64,000 bases of DNA from Streptomyces sp. NBC_01465 (GCF_036227325.1 NZ_CP109467.1:6138001-6202000); one strand, 5' to 3'. Shown: positions 44,715 to 53,865, counted from the first letter of the stretch. Translations and numbers: made by a program. Notes: generated by a model not told the origin, from the letters alone.

Positions 44715-45488
44715 CTAGGGGATACGGGCGATCACGTACCGGAAGATGTTCGCCATCCAGACCGTGCCGTCCCTGCGCACATGCGGATGGAGCGCCTCCG
44801 TGAGCTCCTTCTCCACCTGTGAGCCGTCCGTCGCCCGGACCGCCGCGTCGAAGAGCCCGGTCGAGAGCAGCCCCCGCACCGCGCTGTCCATGTCCGCGTA
44901 GCCGAAGGGGCAGGCCACCCGGCCGGAGCCGTCCGGCTTCAGCCCGGCCTGCGCCGCGATCTCCTCCAGGTCGTCCCGCAGCGGCCGCCGTACGGTGTCC
45001 GTCAGCCGCGCGGCCACCCGCAGCACCGCCGAGGTGGCGCATCGCTCGGGCGGACCCCAGCCCGTCAGGGCCACCGGGCTGCCCCGCTCGGCGCGGCCGA
45101 CCGCCTCCCGGAGCGCGGGCACGAGATCCTCCGTGTCGCCCGCCGCGCAGCCGATCGGCTCGAAGGCCGTGATCAGGTTGTACGGAGTGGACGCGGCCTC
45201 CTTCCCCGGCCGGCCGTCCACCGGGAGCAGCCGCTCCCGCGCCAGCGCGATGCGCTCGGCATGGCTGTCCACGCCTGTGACGGCCGCACCCCGCGCAGCC
45301 GCGACGAGCAGGGCGAGACCGGAACCGCAGCCGAGGCCGAGCAGCCGGGTGGCAGGGCCCACCTCCAGCCGCTCGTACACCGCTTCGTAGAGCGGTACCA
45401 GCATCCGTTCCTGTATCTCGGCCCAGTCGCGGGCCCGAGCGCCCGCTTCCGGGGAGACGGTGTGGTGCCGGACGAGCGTAGGTGTCAT
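44715..45488 (-). CDS. class I SAM-dependent methyltransferase
   Basis: The 257-residue protein has the SAM-binding loop LLGLGCGSGLALLVAAARGAAVTGVD (motif I, about 65-90), then HAERIALARERL and GDTEDLVPALREAVGRAERGSPVALTGWG. The substrate is unknown. The ATG at 45488 gives MTPTLVRHHTVSPEAGARARDWAEIQERM. Its stop lies 6 bp from the convergent ftsH stop, and no terminator is visible in between. Confidence 0.85.
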   Translation of the reverse strand: MTPTLVRHHTVSPEAGARARDWAEIQERMLVPLYEAVYERLEVGPATRLLGLGCGSGLALLVAAARGAAVTGVDSHAERIALARERLLPVDGRPGKEAASTPYNLITAFEPIGCAAGDTEDLVPALREAVGRAERGSPVALTGWGPPERCATSAVLRVAARLTDTVRRPLRDDLEEIAAQAGLKPDGSGRVACPFGYADMDSAVRGLLSTGLFDAAVRATDGSQVEKELTEALHPHVRRDGTVWMANIFRYVIARIP

Positions 45489-45962
45489 CGAAAGCGCCCC
45501 AATCCGCCGAGAGGTCGGCTGTGCCCTGGTTGACAGCCCCCCGTACATGCGTGCGCGCACTCTCCCCGTATGCCAGACAACTCCGCATCCGTGCCCAAGT
45601 CCAGAGGGCGAAGGGCAATGCTTGCGTGCGCCCCGGATGCCCCTGCCCGGTACGGCCGGTGTGCGCCGTGGACGGTGCTCCGGGTAGCGTCGCCGTCGTG
45701 GTGTCCGTGAGCGCGGTCGCCATTACGGCCGAAAGGCCCCTTGCGCCCCAGGGGTTGTCCCGCGACCCGGCGCCCGGTGGGTGTCTAAGCGCCGGGGCGT
45801 ACGCGCCCCTACGCACCACCTTGATAGGAGCTGCGAGGCTTCTCCGCAGATCAGCGCACCCGCCCTCGTCAGGACGCATCAATGGCAACTGACGGGTACG
45901 TGCAAATTATTTGGGATGCCCCGTAATAGGAACACTGGGGGCCTCCGGCTCGTTGTCACGAC
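45489..45962. other. 474-bp divergent spacer
   Basis: A 136-codon plus-strand frame (45482-45892) crosses this spacer, but it is rich in Arg/Pro/Cys with no ribosome site, so I do not call it a gene. GGGGCG (45794-45799) and CGCCCC (45804-45809) form a hairpin with a TACG loop. The AT-richer patch at 45902-45935 (GCAAATTATTTGGGATG) is the likely promoter area for the next gene. I recognise no riboswitch. Confidence 0.45.
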
Positions 45963-46556
45963 GTGAGCACGACACCACCTGTACTCGCCGCAGAGCTGGC
46001 GCAGGCGTGGGCCGACATTCAGCGGTACCACCCCGAGCTGCCAGATCTAGCCGCGCCCGAGTCCCTGATCGGAGAGTCCTCGTCCGCCTGCGGCGCTGAG
46101 CTCTCCTTCGAGCGACTGCTCCATGAGGCAGTCCACGGCATCGCCGCCGCCCGAGGTGTCCGCGACACCTCGCGCGCCGGCAGATACCACAACCGACGAT
46201 TCCTGGCGATTGCCGAGGAAATGGGCCTCGACCATCCCGAGGAGCCGCATGCCAGCAGCGGCTTCTCCCTGGTCGCGCTCAATCCCGAGGCCAAGCGCCG
46301 TTATCGGCCAACGATCGAACGGCTGCAGCGCGCGCTGAAGGCGCACACCGTCGCGACGGCCGCCGACACCAAGCGCTCCTTCCGCGGACCTGCCGCCCGG
46401 CACGGTTCGTCGGGCGGAGGGGTGCGGGTGAAGGCGGTCTGCGACTGCGGCCGCAACGTCCGGGTCGTTCCTTCCGTACTGGCGCAGGCGCCGATCGTCT
46501 GCGGCGGATGCGGCAAACCGTTCCGGATCCCGGAAGTGGTGGCCGCGGCGGGCTGA
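45963..46556 (+). CDS. SprT-like zinc metallopeptidase with C-terminal zinc ribbon
   Basis: The 197-residue protein has His54-Glu55-X-X-His58 in [15 protein letters not shown] and a third candidate ligand His76 in [16 protein letters not shown], the spacing of SprT/Spartan-type peptidases. Residues 160-183 form a zinc ribbon, CXC-X17-CXXC ([10 protein letters not shown] ... [10 protein letters not shown]). No signal peptide is present, so it acts in the cytoplasm. Spartan homologues cut DNA-protein crosslinks; that role here is inference. The GTG start lacks a ribosome site. It lies upstream of rpsP with no obvious functional link. Confidence 0.75.
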   Translation: MSTTPPVLAAELAQAWADIQRYHPELPDLAAPESLIGESSSACGAELSFERLLHEAVHGIAAARGVRDTSRAGRYHNRRFLAIAEEMGLDHPEEPHASSGFSLVALNPEAKRRYRPTIERLQRALKAHTVATAADTKRSFRGPAARHGSSGGGVRVKAVCDCGRNVRVVPSVLAQAPIVCGGCGKPFRIPEVVAAAG

Positions 46557-46747
46557 CCCCCCTTTTCCGGGGAGGGAGGGGGCGGACACGCCCGCCGCAG
46601 GCGTGTGGCACAATGGACAGCTGTACTCGACAGCCGTGCAGGACCCTCTCGCCTCCGGCTGACGCGTCCATCGGGCACCCGAGTACCGCAACCCCACGTG
46701 GCATCTCGTTGTGCCCAACCACGTCAAGACCAGGAGACACCACTCCA

Positions 46748-47191
46748 GTGGCAGTCAAGATCAAGCTGAAGCGTCTGGGCAAGATCCGTTCGCCTCACTA
46801 CCGCATCGTCGTCGCCGACTCCCGTACCCGCCGTGATGGCCGGGCCATCGAGGAGATCGGTCTGTACCACCCGGTGCAGAACCCCTCGCGCATCGAGGTC
46901 AACTCGGAGCGTGCGCAGTACTGGCTCTCCGTCGGCGCTCAGCCGACCGAGCCGGTCATGGCGATCCTGAAGCTCACCGGTGACTGGCAGGCGCACAAGG
47001 GCCTCCCGGCCCCCGCGCCGCTGCTCGTCGCCGCGCCGAAGGAAGACAAGCGCGCCGCGTTCGAGGCGTTCGCCGCTTCGATCGAAGAGGGCGAGCCGAA
47101 GGGTGAGGCCATCACCCCGAAGGCAAAGAAGGCTGACAAGAAGTCGGACGAGGCCCCGGCCGAGTCCGCCTCCGAGTCGACCGAGGCCTGA
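46748..47191 (+). CDS. rpsP: 30S ribosomal protein S16
   Basis: The 147-residue S16 starts [26 protein letters not shown] and contains [35 protein letters not shown]. Typical S16 is about 80-90 residues. Here a Lys/Ala/Glu-rich tail of about 50 residues follows, common in actinobacteria. The GTG at 46748 has GGAG about 13 nt upstream, a long spacing. khpA follows after 2 nt. Confidence 0.96.
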   Translation: MAVKIKLKRLGKIRSPHYRIVVADSRTRRDGRAIEEIGLYHPVQNPSRIEVNSERAQYWLSVGAQPTEPVMAILKLTGDWQAHKGLPAPAPLLVAAPKEDKRAAFEAFAASIEEGEPKGEAITPKAKKADKKSDEAPAESASESTEA

Positions 47192-47193
47192 TC

Positions 47194-47433
47194 ATGCTCG
47201 AGGAGGCTCTCGAGCACCTCGTAAAGGGCATCGTCGACAACCCCGACGACGTACAGGTCGCCTCGCGCACCTTGCGTCGCGGACGGGTGCTCGAGGTCCG
47301 GGTCCACCCCGACGACCTCGGTAAGGTGATCGGCCGCAACGGCCGCACCGCACGCGCTCTGCGTACCGTCGTGGGCGCCATCGGCGGCCGCGGCATTCGC
47401 GTCGACCTCGTCGACGTGGACCAGGTCCGCTGA
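47194..47433 (+). CDS. khpA: KH-domain RNA-binding protein KhpA
   Basis: The 79-residue protein is a single KH domain with the GRNG loop in DLGKVIGRNGRTARALRTVV. KhpA usually pairs with KhpB (Jag) and binds many RNAs. It lies directly between rpsP and rimM-trmD, a conserved ribosome-maturation cluster. A terminator follows at 47471. Confidence 0.92.
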   Translation: MLEEALEHLVKGIVDNPDDVQVASRTLRRGRVLEVRVHPDDLGKVIGRNGRTARALRTVVGAIGGRGIRVDLVDVDQVR

Positions 47434-47470
47434 GACAGGGTTTGCCGACAACGTGTTGAACACCGGCTTG

Positions 47471-47506
47471 GGCCGGGGGAGGGCCGAAGGGTTCCCCCCG
47501 GCCTTT
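47471..47506 (+). terminator. terminator after khpA
   Basis: GGCCGGGGG (47471-47479) pairs with CCCCCGGCC (47495-47503), followed by TTTG. It separates rpsP-khpA from rimM-trmD. Confidence 0.75.
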
Positions 47507-47530
47507 GTCGTGTGACGACCGTAACCATCA

Positions 47531-47589
47531 ATTGAGAAACCACGACGGACTTCAGCCACCTCCGCGAGAGCGGCGGCGGTTTAGCCGCA
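47531..47589. repeat. 59-nt repeat B (conserved 37-nt core at 47553-47589)
   Basis: Matches 40991-41027 at 34 of 37 positions, with ATTGAG again 22 bp before the core. The core ends 16 nt before the rimM ATG, so part of the repeat may serve as the rimM leader. Confidence 0.8.
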
Positions 47590-47605
47590 AAGAGGGAGCG
47601 AAGCG

Positions 47606-48157
47606 ATGCAGCTGGTTGTTGCGCGCATCGGCCGTGCCCACGGCATCAAGGGCGAGGTCACCGTAGAGGTACGCACGGACGAGCCCGAGCTGCGGCTCGG
47701 GCCCGGCGCCGTGCTCACCACCGACCCCGCCGCCACGGGTCCGCTGACCATCGCGACCGGCCGGGTGCACAGCGGCAGGCTGCTCCTGCGCTTCGAGGGT
47801 TGTACGGACCGCACGGCCGCCGAGGCCCTGCGCAACACCCTGCTGATCGCGGACGTCGACCCGGAGGAGCTCCCCGAGGAGCCCGACGAGTACTACGACC
47901 ACCAGCTGATGGACCTCGACGTGGTGCTGGCCGACGGCACCGAGATCGGGCGGATCACCGAGATCACGCACCTGCCCTCGCAGGACCTGTTCATCGTGGA
48001 GCGCCCCGACGGCACCGAGCTGATGATCCCCTTCGTGGAGCAGATCGTCACCGAGATCGACCTGGAGGAGCAGCGGGCCGTCATCGACCCGCCGCCCGGT
48101 CTCATCGACGACAGCCAGGCCGAGGTGGCTTCGACGAGGGACGAGGACGACGCCTGA
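47606..48157 (+). CDS. rimM: 16S rRNA processing protein RimM
   Basis: The 183-residue maturation factor has the N-terminal RimM beta-barrel ([22 protein letters not shown]) and a C-terminal PRC-barrel domain ([25 protein letters not shown]). It binds S19 and the 30S head. The ATG follows GAGGGAGCG. Its stop overlaps the trmD start by one base. Confidence 0.95.
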   Translation: MQLVVARIGRAHGIKGEVTVEVRTDEPELRLGPGAVLTTDPAATGPLTIATGRVHSGRLLLRFEGCTDRTAAEALRNTLLIADVDPEELPEEPDEYYDHQLMDLDVVLADGTEIGRITEITHLPSQDLFIVERPDGTELMIPFVEQIVTEIDLEEQRAVIDPPPGLIDDSQAEVASTRDEDDA

Positions 48158-48978
48158 TGCGGCTCGACGTCGTCACGATCTTCCCCGAGTACCTGGAACC
48201 CCTGAACGTCTCGCTGGTCGGCAAGGCCCGGGCCCGCGGCCAGCTCGACGTACAGGTGCACGACCTGCGCGAGTGGACGTACGACCGGCACAACACGGTC
48301 GACGACACCCCCTACGGCGGCGGCCCCGGCATGGTCATGAAGACCGACCCCTGGGGCGCCTGCCTGGACGACGCCCTGGCCGACGGCTACGAGGCGGGCG
48401 CCCACGGCCCCGTCCTGGTCGTCCCCACGCCCAGCGGCCGCCCCTTCACCCAGGAGCTCGCCGTCGAGCTCTCTGAGCGGCCCTGGCTGGTCTTCACGCC
48501 CGCGCGCTACGAGGGCATCGACCGCCGGGTCATCGACGAGTACACGACCCGTATGCCGGTGTACGAGGTCTCCATCGGGGACTACGTCCTGGCCGGCGGC
48601 GAGGCTGCCGTACTGGTGATCACCGAGGCCGTCGCCCGGCTGCTCCCGGGTGTCCTCGGCAACGCCGAATCGCACCGCGACGACTCCTTCGCCCCCGGCG
48701 CCATGGCCAACCTGCTCGAAGGCCCGGTCTTCACCAAGCCGCCCGAGTGGCGCGGCCGCGGCATCCCGGACGTCCTGCTCAGCGGCCACCACGGCAAGAT
48801 CGCGCGCTGGCGGCGGGACGAGGCCTTCCGCCGTACGACGCTCAACAGGCCTGATCTGATTGAGCGTTGCGACCCCTCCGCCTTCGACAAGAAGGACCGG
48901 GAGATGCTCTCGATTCTGGGCTGGAAGCCGGGCCCCGACGGCCGATTTGGGCGCAGCCCCGAGGCCGTGGAAGAATAG
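48157..48978 (+). CDS. trmD: tRNA (guanine-37-N1)-methyltransferase
   Basis: The 273-residue SPOUT enzyme methylates G37 of tRNAs. [16 protein letters not shown] begins the protein. [29 protein letters not shown] and the trefoil knot [31 protein letters not shown] are present. ATG is part of TGATG with the rimM stop, so the genes are translationally coupled. Confidence 0.97.
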   Translation: MRLDVVTIFPEYLEPLNVSLVGKARARGQLDVQVHDLREWTYDRHNTVDDTPYGGGPGMVMKTDPWGACLDDALADGYEAGAHGPVLVVPTPSGRPFTQELAVELSERPWLVFTPARYEGIDRRVIDEYTTRMPVYEVSIGDYVLAGGEAAVLVITEAVARLLPGVLGNAESHRDDSFAPGAMANLLEGPVFTKPPEWRGRGIPDVLLSGHHGKIARWRRDEAFRRTTLNRPDLIERCDPSAFDKKDREMLSILGWKPGPDGRFGRSPEAVEE

Positions 48979-49108
48979 GCCGCTGCTGTACGTCCAGCCG
49001 GCGCCCCTGCCACAGGGGGAACGACGCAGGCCCGACGCGAACAGCTCCCGAAATCATCTCGATGATCCCGCTGATGACCTGTGGCATCGGCGAAGAAAGC
49101 AGATAACC

Positions 49109-49459
49109 ATGGCAAGCCTGCTCGATGGCGTCAACGCCGCCTCCCTGCGCAGCGACCTCCCCGCGTTCCGCCCGGGTGACACCGTCAACGTTCACGTCCG
49201 CGTGATCGAGGGCAACCGCTCGCGTATCCAGCAGTTCAAGGGCGTAGTCGTCCGTCGCCAGGGTGCGGGCGTCAGCGAGACCTTCACGGTCCGCAAGGTC
49301 TCCTTCTCCGTCGGCGTCGAGCGCACCTTCCCGGTGAACAGCCCGATCTTCGAGAAGATCGAGGTCGTCACCCGCGGTGACGTCCGCCGCGCGAAGCTGT
49401 ACTACCTCCGTGAGCTGCGCGGCAAGGCCGCGAAGATCAAGGAGAAGCGCGACCGCTGA
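49109..49459 (+). CDS. rplS: 50S ribosomal protein L19
   Basis: The 116-residue protein has [28 protein letters not shown] and [21 protein letters not shown], normal for L19. The 130-nt gap after trmD contains no terminator that I can see, so it may share the rimM-trmD transcript. Confidence 0.97.
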   Translation: MASLLDGVNAASLRSDLPAFRPGDTVNVHVRVIEGNRSRIQQFKGVVVRRQGAGVSETFTVRKVSFSVGVERTFPVNSPIFEKIEVVTRGDVRRAKLYYLRELRGKAAKIKEKRDR

Positions 49460-49477
49460 GTCCACAGTGCGGCCGGA

Positions 49478-49483
49478 TAAACT
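49478..49483 (+). promoter_or_regulatory. candidate -10 box for the first signal peptidase gene
   Basis: TAAACT lies 9 nt before the ATG at 49493 and 18 nt after the rplS stop. No ribosome site is visible. Confidence 0.4.
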
Positions 49484-49492
49484 CTGGCCGCG

Positions 49493-50236
49493 ATGGACAC
49501 CGAAGCACTGCACGACACTGAGCGCGACAGCTCCTCCGTACCGGACACCGGTGAGGGGGAGAGGTCGCGCTTTGTGTTGGGGCGCAAGGGGTGGCTGACG
49601 GTCGTCGCGTGCGCTGTCGGCCTGCTGCTGTTCAGTACGTACGTGATGCAGCCCTTCCTGATCCCCAGCGGCTCCATGGAGCCCACGCTGAAGGTCGGGG
49701 ACCGGCTGCTGGTCAACAAGCTGGCGTACCGTTTCGGCAGTGCTCCGCGGCGCGGGGACGTCGTCGTCTTCGACGGCACGGGCTCCTTCGTGAGCGAGCG
49801 GCCCGCGGGGAATCCGGTCACCGGTGCGCTGCACGGTGCGGCCGCGGCGCTCGGTCTGGCCGAGCCCGCCGAGACCGACTATGTGAAGCGTGTGGTGGGG
49901 GTGGGCGGCGACCATGTGGTCTGCTGCGACAGGCGGGGGCGGATCGAAGTGAACGGGAAGCCGGTGGACGAGCCGTATCTGTACCCGGGGGATGCGCCGT
50001 CGTCCGTCGACTTCGACATCGCGGTGCCCGCGGGGACGCTCTGGGTCATGGGTGACCACCGCGCCAGGTCCAGCGACTCCCGTGACCACCTCGGCGACGC
50101 CGGCGGCGGCATGGTGCCGGTCGGGCAGGTGATCGGGCGGGCGCAGTGGATCGGGTGGCCGCTCGGGCGCTGGAGCTCGGTGGAGCGTACGGCTGCCTTC
50201 GACGGCGTACCGGCGGCGGGCGGCTCCCATGGGTAA
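49493..50236 (+). CDS. sipW: type I signal peptidase 1 of 4 (SipW position)
   Basis: The 247-residue membrane protease cleaves signal peptides on the outer face. One N-terminal helix (about 34-55) precedes the catalytic Ser61 in IPSGSMEPTL. The general base is Lys132 in DYVKRVVGVGGD, and WVMGDHRARSSDSRDHLG is the conserved box E. No C-terminal membrane helix is visible. The next gene overlaps its end by 8 nt. The symbol follows the order in S. coelicolor/S. lividans. Confidence 0.92.
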   Translation: MDTEALHDTERDSSSVPDTGEGERSRFVLGRKGWLTVVACAVGLLLFSTYVMQPFLIPSGSMEPTLKVGDRLLVNKLAYRFGSAPRRGDVVVFDGTGSFVSERPAGNPVTGALHGAAAALGLAEPAETDYVKRVVGVGGDHVVCCDRRGRIEVNGKPVDEPYLYPGDAPSSVDFDIAVPAGTLWVMGDHRARSSDSRDHLGDAGGGMVPVGQVIGRAQWIGWPLGRWSSVERTAAFDGVPAAGGSHG

Positions 50237-51293
50237 CCGGGGGCGTGGCCGCGGCGGCCCGGTGGCCGACGACCCGCTGCCGACGGGGTCGCGGCCGACC
50301 GCCACCACGGCGCGGTCGCTGCCGACCCGTGCGGAGCGGCGCAGGCTCGCGCGCAAGGTGAAGCGGCGGCGCCGCAGGTCGGCGGTGAAGGAGATACCCC
50401 TCCTGATAACCGTGGCGGTGCTGATCGCGCTCGTACTCAAGACCTTCCTGGTGCAGGCCTTCGTGATCCCGTCGGGCTCGATGGAGCAGACGATCCGGAT
50501 CGGCGACCGGGTGCTGGTCGACAAACTGACTCCGTGGTTCGGCTCGAAGCCCCGGCGCGGCGACGTGGTGGTCTTCAAGGACCCCAACCACTGGCTGCAG
50601 CAGGAGACCGGGAGCACCGCCGAGGACTCCCCGGTGGTGATCAAGCAGATCAAGGAAGCGCTGACCTTCATCGGGCTGCTGCCGTCCAACGACGAGCAGG
50701 ATTTGATCAAGCGCGTCATCGCGGTCGGCGGGGACACCGTCAAGTGCTGCGACAAGAACGGCCAGGTCACCGTCAACGGCAAGGCGCTGAGCGAGCCGTA
50801 CCTTTTCCCCGGAAATCCGCCGTCGCAACTCAAATTCGAGGTAAAGGTCCCGGCCGGACGGATCTTCGTGATGGGCGATCACCGGTCGAATTCGGCCGAT
50901 TCGCGCTTCCATCTGACCGAGGCGTACCAGGGGACGGTCTCCGAGGACGACGTTGTGGGACGGGCTGTTCTGATCGCCTGGCCCTTCGGACACTGGCGAA
51001 AACTGGAGGAACCGCCCACCTTCGCATCGGTTCCTGATGCGGCGGGCGTGTCGACTGCGGCACCGGTTGCGTCGAATAGTGTGTCCTCCCAGGGTCCGGA
51101 TCCGGATCCTGACGGACCGATCCGACTCCCGACCCCTGCGGAACTCCCGCTCGTTATGGGAGTGGTGGGCCTGCGTCGACTATGGGGCAGGCGGTCGCAC
51201 GGAGTGAGGAGTGGATGTGGGGGACTTGGCGGTCGGCGCACGATCCGGACACGACGAGCCGGAGGACCGACCCGGTACGTCCGGCGACGCTGA
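50229..51293 (+). CDS. sipX: type I signal peptidase 2 of 4 (SipX position)
   Basis: The 354-residue protein has a 54-residue basic N-terminus (RRRLARKVKRRRRR) before its membrane helix, catalytic Ser84 in IPSGSMEQTI, Lys161 in LIKRVIAVGGD, and box E FVMGDHRSNSADSRFHL. The last 28 codons overlap the next gene out of frame for 83 bp and are Arg/Gly-rich, so the true C-terminus may be poorly constrained. A weakly hydrophobic LPLVMGVVGL precedes that tail. Confidence 0.9.
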   Translation: MGNRGRGRGGPVADDPLPTGSRPTATTARSLPTRAERRRLARKVKRRRRRSAVKEIPLLITVAVLIALVLKTFLVQAFVIPSGSMEQTIRIGDRVLVDKLTPWFGSKPRRGDVVVFKDPNHWLQQETGSTAEDSPVVIKQIKEALTFIGLLPSNDEQDLIKRVIAVGGDTVKCCDKNGQVTVNGKALSEPYLFPGNPPSQLKFEVKVPAGRIFVMGDHRSNSADSRFHLTEAYQGTVSEDDVVGRAVLIAWPFGHWRKLEEPPTFASVPDAAGVSTAAPVASNSVSSQGPDPDPDGPIRLPTPAELPLVMGVVGLRRLWGRRSHGVRSGCGGLGGRRTIRTRRAGGPTRYVRRR

Positions 51294-52125
51294 GGTCGTG
51301 GACTCCGATCCACCGGCGGCGGACGGCGGCGGGGACACGGCGGAAGCCACTGATCCCGAGCCGAAGAAGCAGCGTTCCTTCTGGAAGGAACTGCCGCTGC
51401 TCATCGGTATCGCGCTGATTCTCGCGCTGCTGATCAAGACCTTCCTGGTACAGGCCTTCTCGATCCCCTCCGACTCGATGCAGGACACCCTGCAGCGCGG
51501 TGACCGGGTGCTGGTCGACAAGCTGACGCCGTGGTTCGGCTCCGAGCCCTCGCGCGGCGAGGTCGTGGTCTTCCACGACCCGGGCGGCTGGCTGGAGGGC
51601 GAGCCCACGCCCAACCCCAACGCGGTGCAGAAGTTCCTCAGCCTGGTCGGGCTGATGCCGTCCGCCGAGGAGAAGGACCTGATCAAGCGGGTCATCGCGG
51701 TCGGCGGGGACACGGTGTCGTGCAAGAAGGGCGGCCCGGTCGTCGTCAACGGCAAGGCGCTGGACGAGAAGTCGTACATCTTCCCCGGTGACACCCCTTG
51801 CGACGACGAGCCGTTCGGGCCGATCCATGTGCCCAAGGGCAGCATCTGGGTCATGGGCGACCACCGGCAGAACTCCCTCGACTCCCGCTACCACCAGGAG
51901 CTGAAGGGCGGTGGCACGGTCGAGAACAAGCAGGTCGTCGGCCGCGCCTTCACGGTCGCCTGGCCGGTCAACCACTGGGACTGGCTCTCCGTTCCGTCCA
52001 CCTTCGACCAGCCGGGCATCAACGCCGCGGCCACCGTCGGCCCCGCGGGTCTGGGGCTCGCCGGAGCGCTGCCCCTCGTGCTCTGGCGCAGGCGGAGGCT
52101 GACCCGCGGGTCTACCGCCGGGTAG
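51211..52125 (+). CDS. sipY: type I signal peptidase 3 of 4 (SipY position)
   Basis: The 304-residue protein has an acidic N-terminal arm (about 50 residues), a membrane helix (60-80), catalytic Ser89 in IPSDSMQDTL (Asp in place of the usual Gly), Lys159 in LIKRVIAVGGD, and box E WVMGDHRQNSLDSRYH. A second hydrophobic segment near the C-terminus (GPAGLGLAGALPLVLW) is followed by Arg residues, so both ends should be cytoplasmic. The GTG at 51211 has GGAGTGAGGA upstream, inside sipX. Confidence 0.92.
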   Translation: MDVGDLAVGARSGHDEPEDRPGTSGDAEVVDSDPPAADGGGDTAEATDPEPKKQRSFWKELPLLIGIALILALLIKTFLVQAFSIPSDSMQDTLQRGDRVLVDKLTPWFGSEPSRGEVVVFHDPGGWLEGEPTPNPNAVQKFLSLVGLMPSAEEKDLIKRVIAVGGDTVSCKKGGPVVVNGKALDEKSYIFPGDTPCDDEPFGPIHVPKGSIWVMGDHRQNSLDSRYHQELKGGGTVENKQVVGRAFTVAWPVNHWDWLSVPSTFDQPGINAAATVGPAGLGLAGALPLVLWRRRRLTRGSTAG

Positions 52126-52170
52126 GGTGCCGTCCCAGGTTGTCGATCTCCGATGTGCGGGAGCGCTGGG

Positions 52171-52926
52171 ATGAGCGGGTCAGGCGGATCCATAGATTCG
52201 GGTACGAGCGGCGGCCGCGGCCGCCTCGGCAGTGTGCTGTCGGGGCTGGCCGTGGCCGTCGGCTGTGTGCTCTTCCTCGGGGGGTTCGCCTGGGGTGCGG
52301 TGCAGTACAAGCCGTACACGGTGCCGACCGACTCGATGACGCCGACCATCAAGGCGGGCGAGCGGGTGCTGGCGCAGCGCATCGACGGTGGCGAGGTGCA
52401 CCGCGGCGACGTGGTGGTCTTCAAGGACGCGGTGTGGGGCGATTCGCCCATGGTCAAGCGTGTGATCGGGATCGGCGGCGACAAGATCGCCTGCTGCGAT
52501 GCGCAGGGCCGGCTGACCGTGAACGGCAAGCCGGTCGAGGAACCGTATCTGCAGGACACCAAGCGTGCCTCGCCGGTCAATTTCACCTCCACGGTGCCCC
52601 AGGGGCAGCTCTTCCTCCTCGGTGACGAGCGCACCAACTCGATGGACTCACGGGTCCATCTGACCGACGCCGATCACGGTTCCGTGCCGCGCTCGGCGGT
52701 GAGTGCGCGGGTGGACGCGATCGCCTGGCCGATGGGCGGGATGCTGGCGCGGCCTGAGGGCTTCTCCTCGCTGGCAGGCGGGATCTCGCAGCCGGGCCCG
52801 CTGAAGCTGGTGGTGTGGGCGCTGGTGGCCGGTGTGGTGCTGATCGTCGGCGGATCGCTGTACGGGCCGCTCGCACGGCTCTTCGGGCGCCGGAAGGCGG
52901 TGTCGCGTGCTGCCGGACGAGGGTGA
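52171..52926 (+). CDS. sipZ: type I signal peptidase 4 of 4 (SipZ position)
   Basis: The 251-residue protein has a helix at about 25-45, catalytic Ser55 in VPTDSMTPTI, Lys96 in MVKRVIGIGGD, box E FLLGDERTNSMDSRVHL (Asp-Glu where the others have Asp-His), and a clear C-terminal membrane helix (LVVWALVAGVVLIVGGSLYG). The ATG at 52171 follows GGGAGCG. An ATG 18 nt upstream lacks a ribosome site. It is the most diverged of the four. The Nudix gene overlaps its end by 20 nt. Confidence 0.92.
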   Translation: MSGSGGSIDSGTSGGRGRLGSVLSGLAVAVGCVLFLGGFAWGAVQYKPYTVPTDSMTPTIKAGERVLAQRIDGGEVHRGDVVVFKDAVWGDSPMVKRVIGIGGDKIACCDAQGRLTVNGKPVEEPYLQDTKRASPVNFTSTVPQGQLFLLGDERTNSMDSRVHLTDADHGSVPRSAVSARVDAIAWPMGGMLARPEGFSSLAGGISQPGPLKLVVWALVAGVVLIVGGSLYGPLARLFGRRKAVSRAAGRG

Positions 52927-53404
52927 CTTGCGGAAGGTCGCGCGGGCCGTCGTACTGGACCCCCAGGACCGGATCCTGCTGATGCACGGGTACGAACCCG
53001 ACGACCCGGAGCGCACCTGGTGGTTCACGCCGGGCGGCGGGGTCGAGGGCGTGGAGACGCGGGACGAGACCGTGCGGCGCGAGTTGAAGGAGGAGACCGG
53101 GATCGTGGACGTCGAGCTGGGTCCCGTGCTCTGGACGCGGATCTGCTCGTTCCCGTTCGACGGACGCCGCTGGGACCAGGACGAATGGTATTTCCTGGTG
53201 CGTACGGAACAGACCGAGACCGCGATGGACGGTCTGACGGAGCTGGAGCGGCGCAGTGTCGAGGGGTTGAGGTGGTGGACCTCCGCCGAACTGTCCGCGA
53301 CGCGTGAGACGGTGTATCCGACCAGGCTCGCCGGGCTGCTGAAGACGCTGCTCGACGAGGGTCCTCCGGCGGCGCCGGTGGTTCTGGCCCCGGAAATCGT
53401 CTAG
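52907..53404 (+). CDS. Nudix hydrolase
   Basis: The 165-residue protein contains a complete Nudix box, GGGVEGVETRDETVRRELKEETGI (Gx5Ex7REUxEExGU), at about residues 45-68. It is preceded by VARAVVLDPQDRILLMHGYEPDDPERTWWFTPG. The substrate, a nucleoside diphosphate linked to X, is not predictable. The GTG start lies within the last 20 nt of sipZ, implying coupled translation. Confidence 0.9.
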   Translation: MLPDEGDLRKVARAVVLDPQDRILLMHGYEPDDPERTWWFTPGGGVEGVETRDETVRRELKEETGIVDVELGPVLWTRICSFPFDGRRWDQDEWYFLVRTEQTETAMDGLTELERRSVEGLRWWTSAELSATRETVYPTRLAGLLKTLLDEGPPAAPVVLAPEIV

Positions 53405-53459
53405 GGGCGCAGGTGACCGGCGCACAATAGGGGGACGCACGGCTGAAGGGGAACATGCC

Positions 53460-53768
53460 ATGAGCGCCGAGGACCTCGAGAAGTACGAGACCGAGATGGA
53501 GCTGAAGCTCTACCGGGAGTACAGGGATGTCGTCGGGCTGTTCAAATACGTGATCGAGACCGAGCGTCGGTTCTACCTCACCAATGACTACGAGATGCAG
53601 GTGCACTCGGTCCAGGGCGAGGTCTTTTTCGAAGTCTCGATGGCGGATGCCTGGGTCTGGGACATGTACAGGCCGGCCAGGTTCGTGAAGCAGGTGAGGG
53701 TGCTCACGTTCAAGGACGTGAACATCGAGGAGCTCAACAAGAGCGACCTCGAACTTCCCGGCAGCTGA
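53460..53768 (+). CDS. DUF2469 family protein
   Basis: The 102-residue protein [46 protein letters not shown] is very acidic and highly conserved in actinobacteria as DUF2469, with no known function. The ATG follows AAGGGGAACATGCC. A CACAAT box about 35 nt upstream may be its -10. It sits between the signal peptidase cluster and yraN, a conserved position. Confidence 0.9.
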   Translation: MSAEDLEKYETEMELKLYREYRDVVGLFKYVIETERRFYLTNDYEMQVHSVQGEVFFEVSMADAWVWDMYRPARFVKQVRVLTFKDVNIEELNKSDLELPGS

Positions 53769-53865
53769 TCAGGGTGACGGAGTTGTCCACAACCGGCGAG
53801 TAATCCACCAAGATCCACTCTCCGGGTGCGCGTGCGTCAGTGTCGGTGCCGGAGGTGGTGCCGAC

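Noticed and set aside
45482-45892. 136-codon plus-strand frame between the methyltransferase and the SprT-like gene
   Set aside because: No ribosome site, composition unlike neighbours (Arg, Pro, Cys), and it starts antisense inside the start of the methyltransferase gene. Left as intergenic.
51180-51300. Frameshift in the second signal peptidase gene
   Set aside because: The catalytic parts of both genes are intact and the third gene has a clear ribosome site. The overlap can be real, so I kept both genes and flagged the region.
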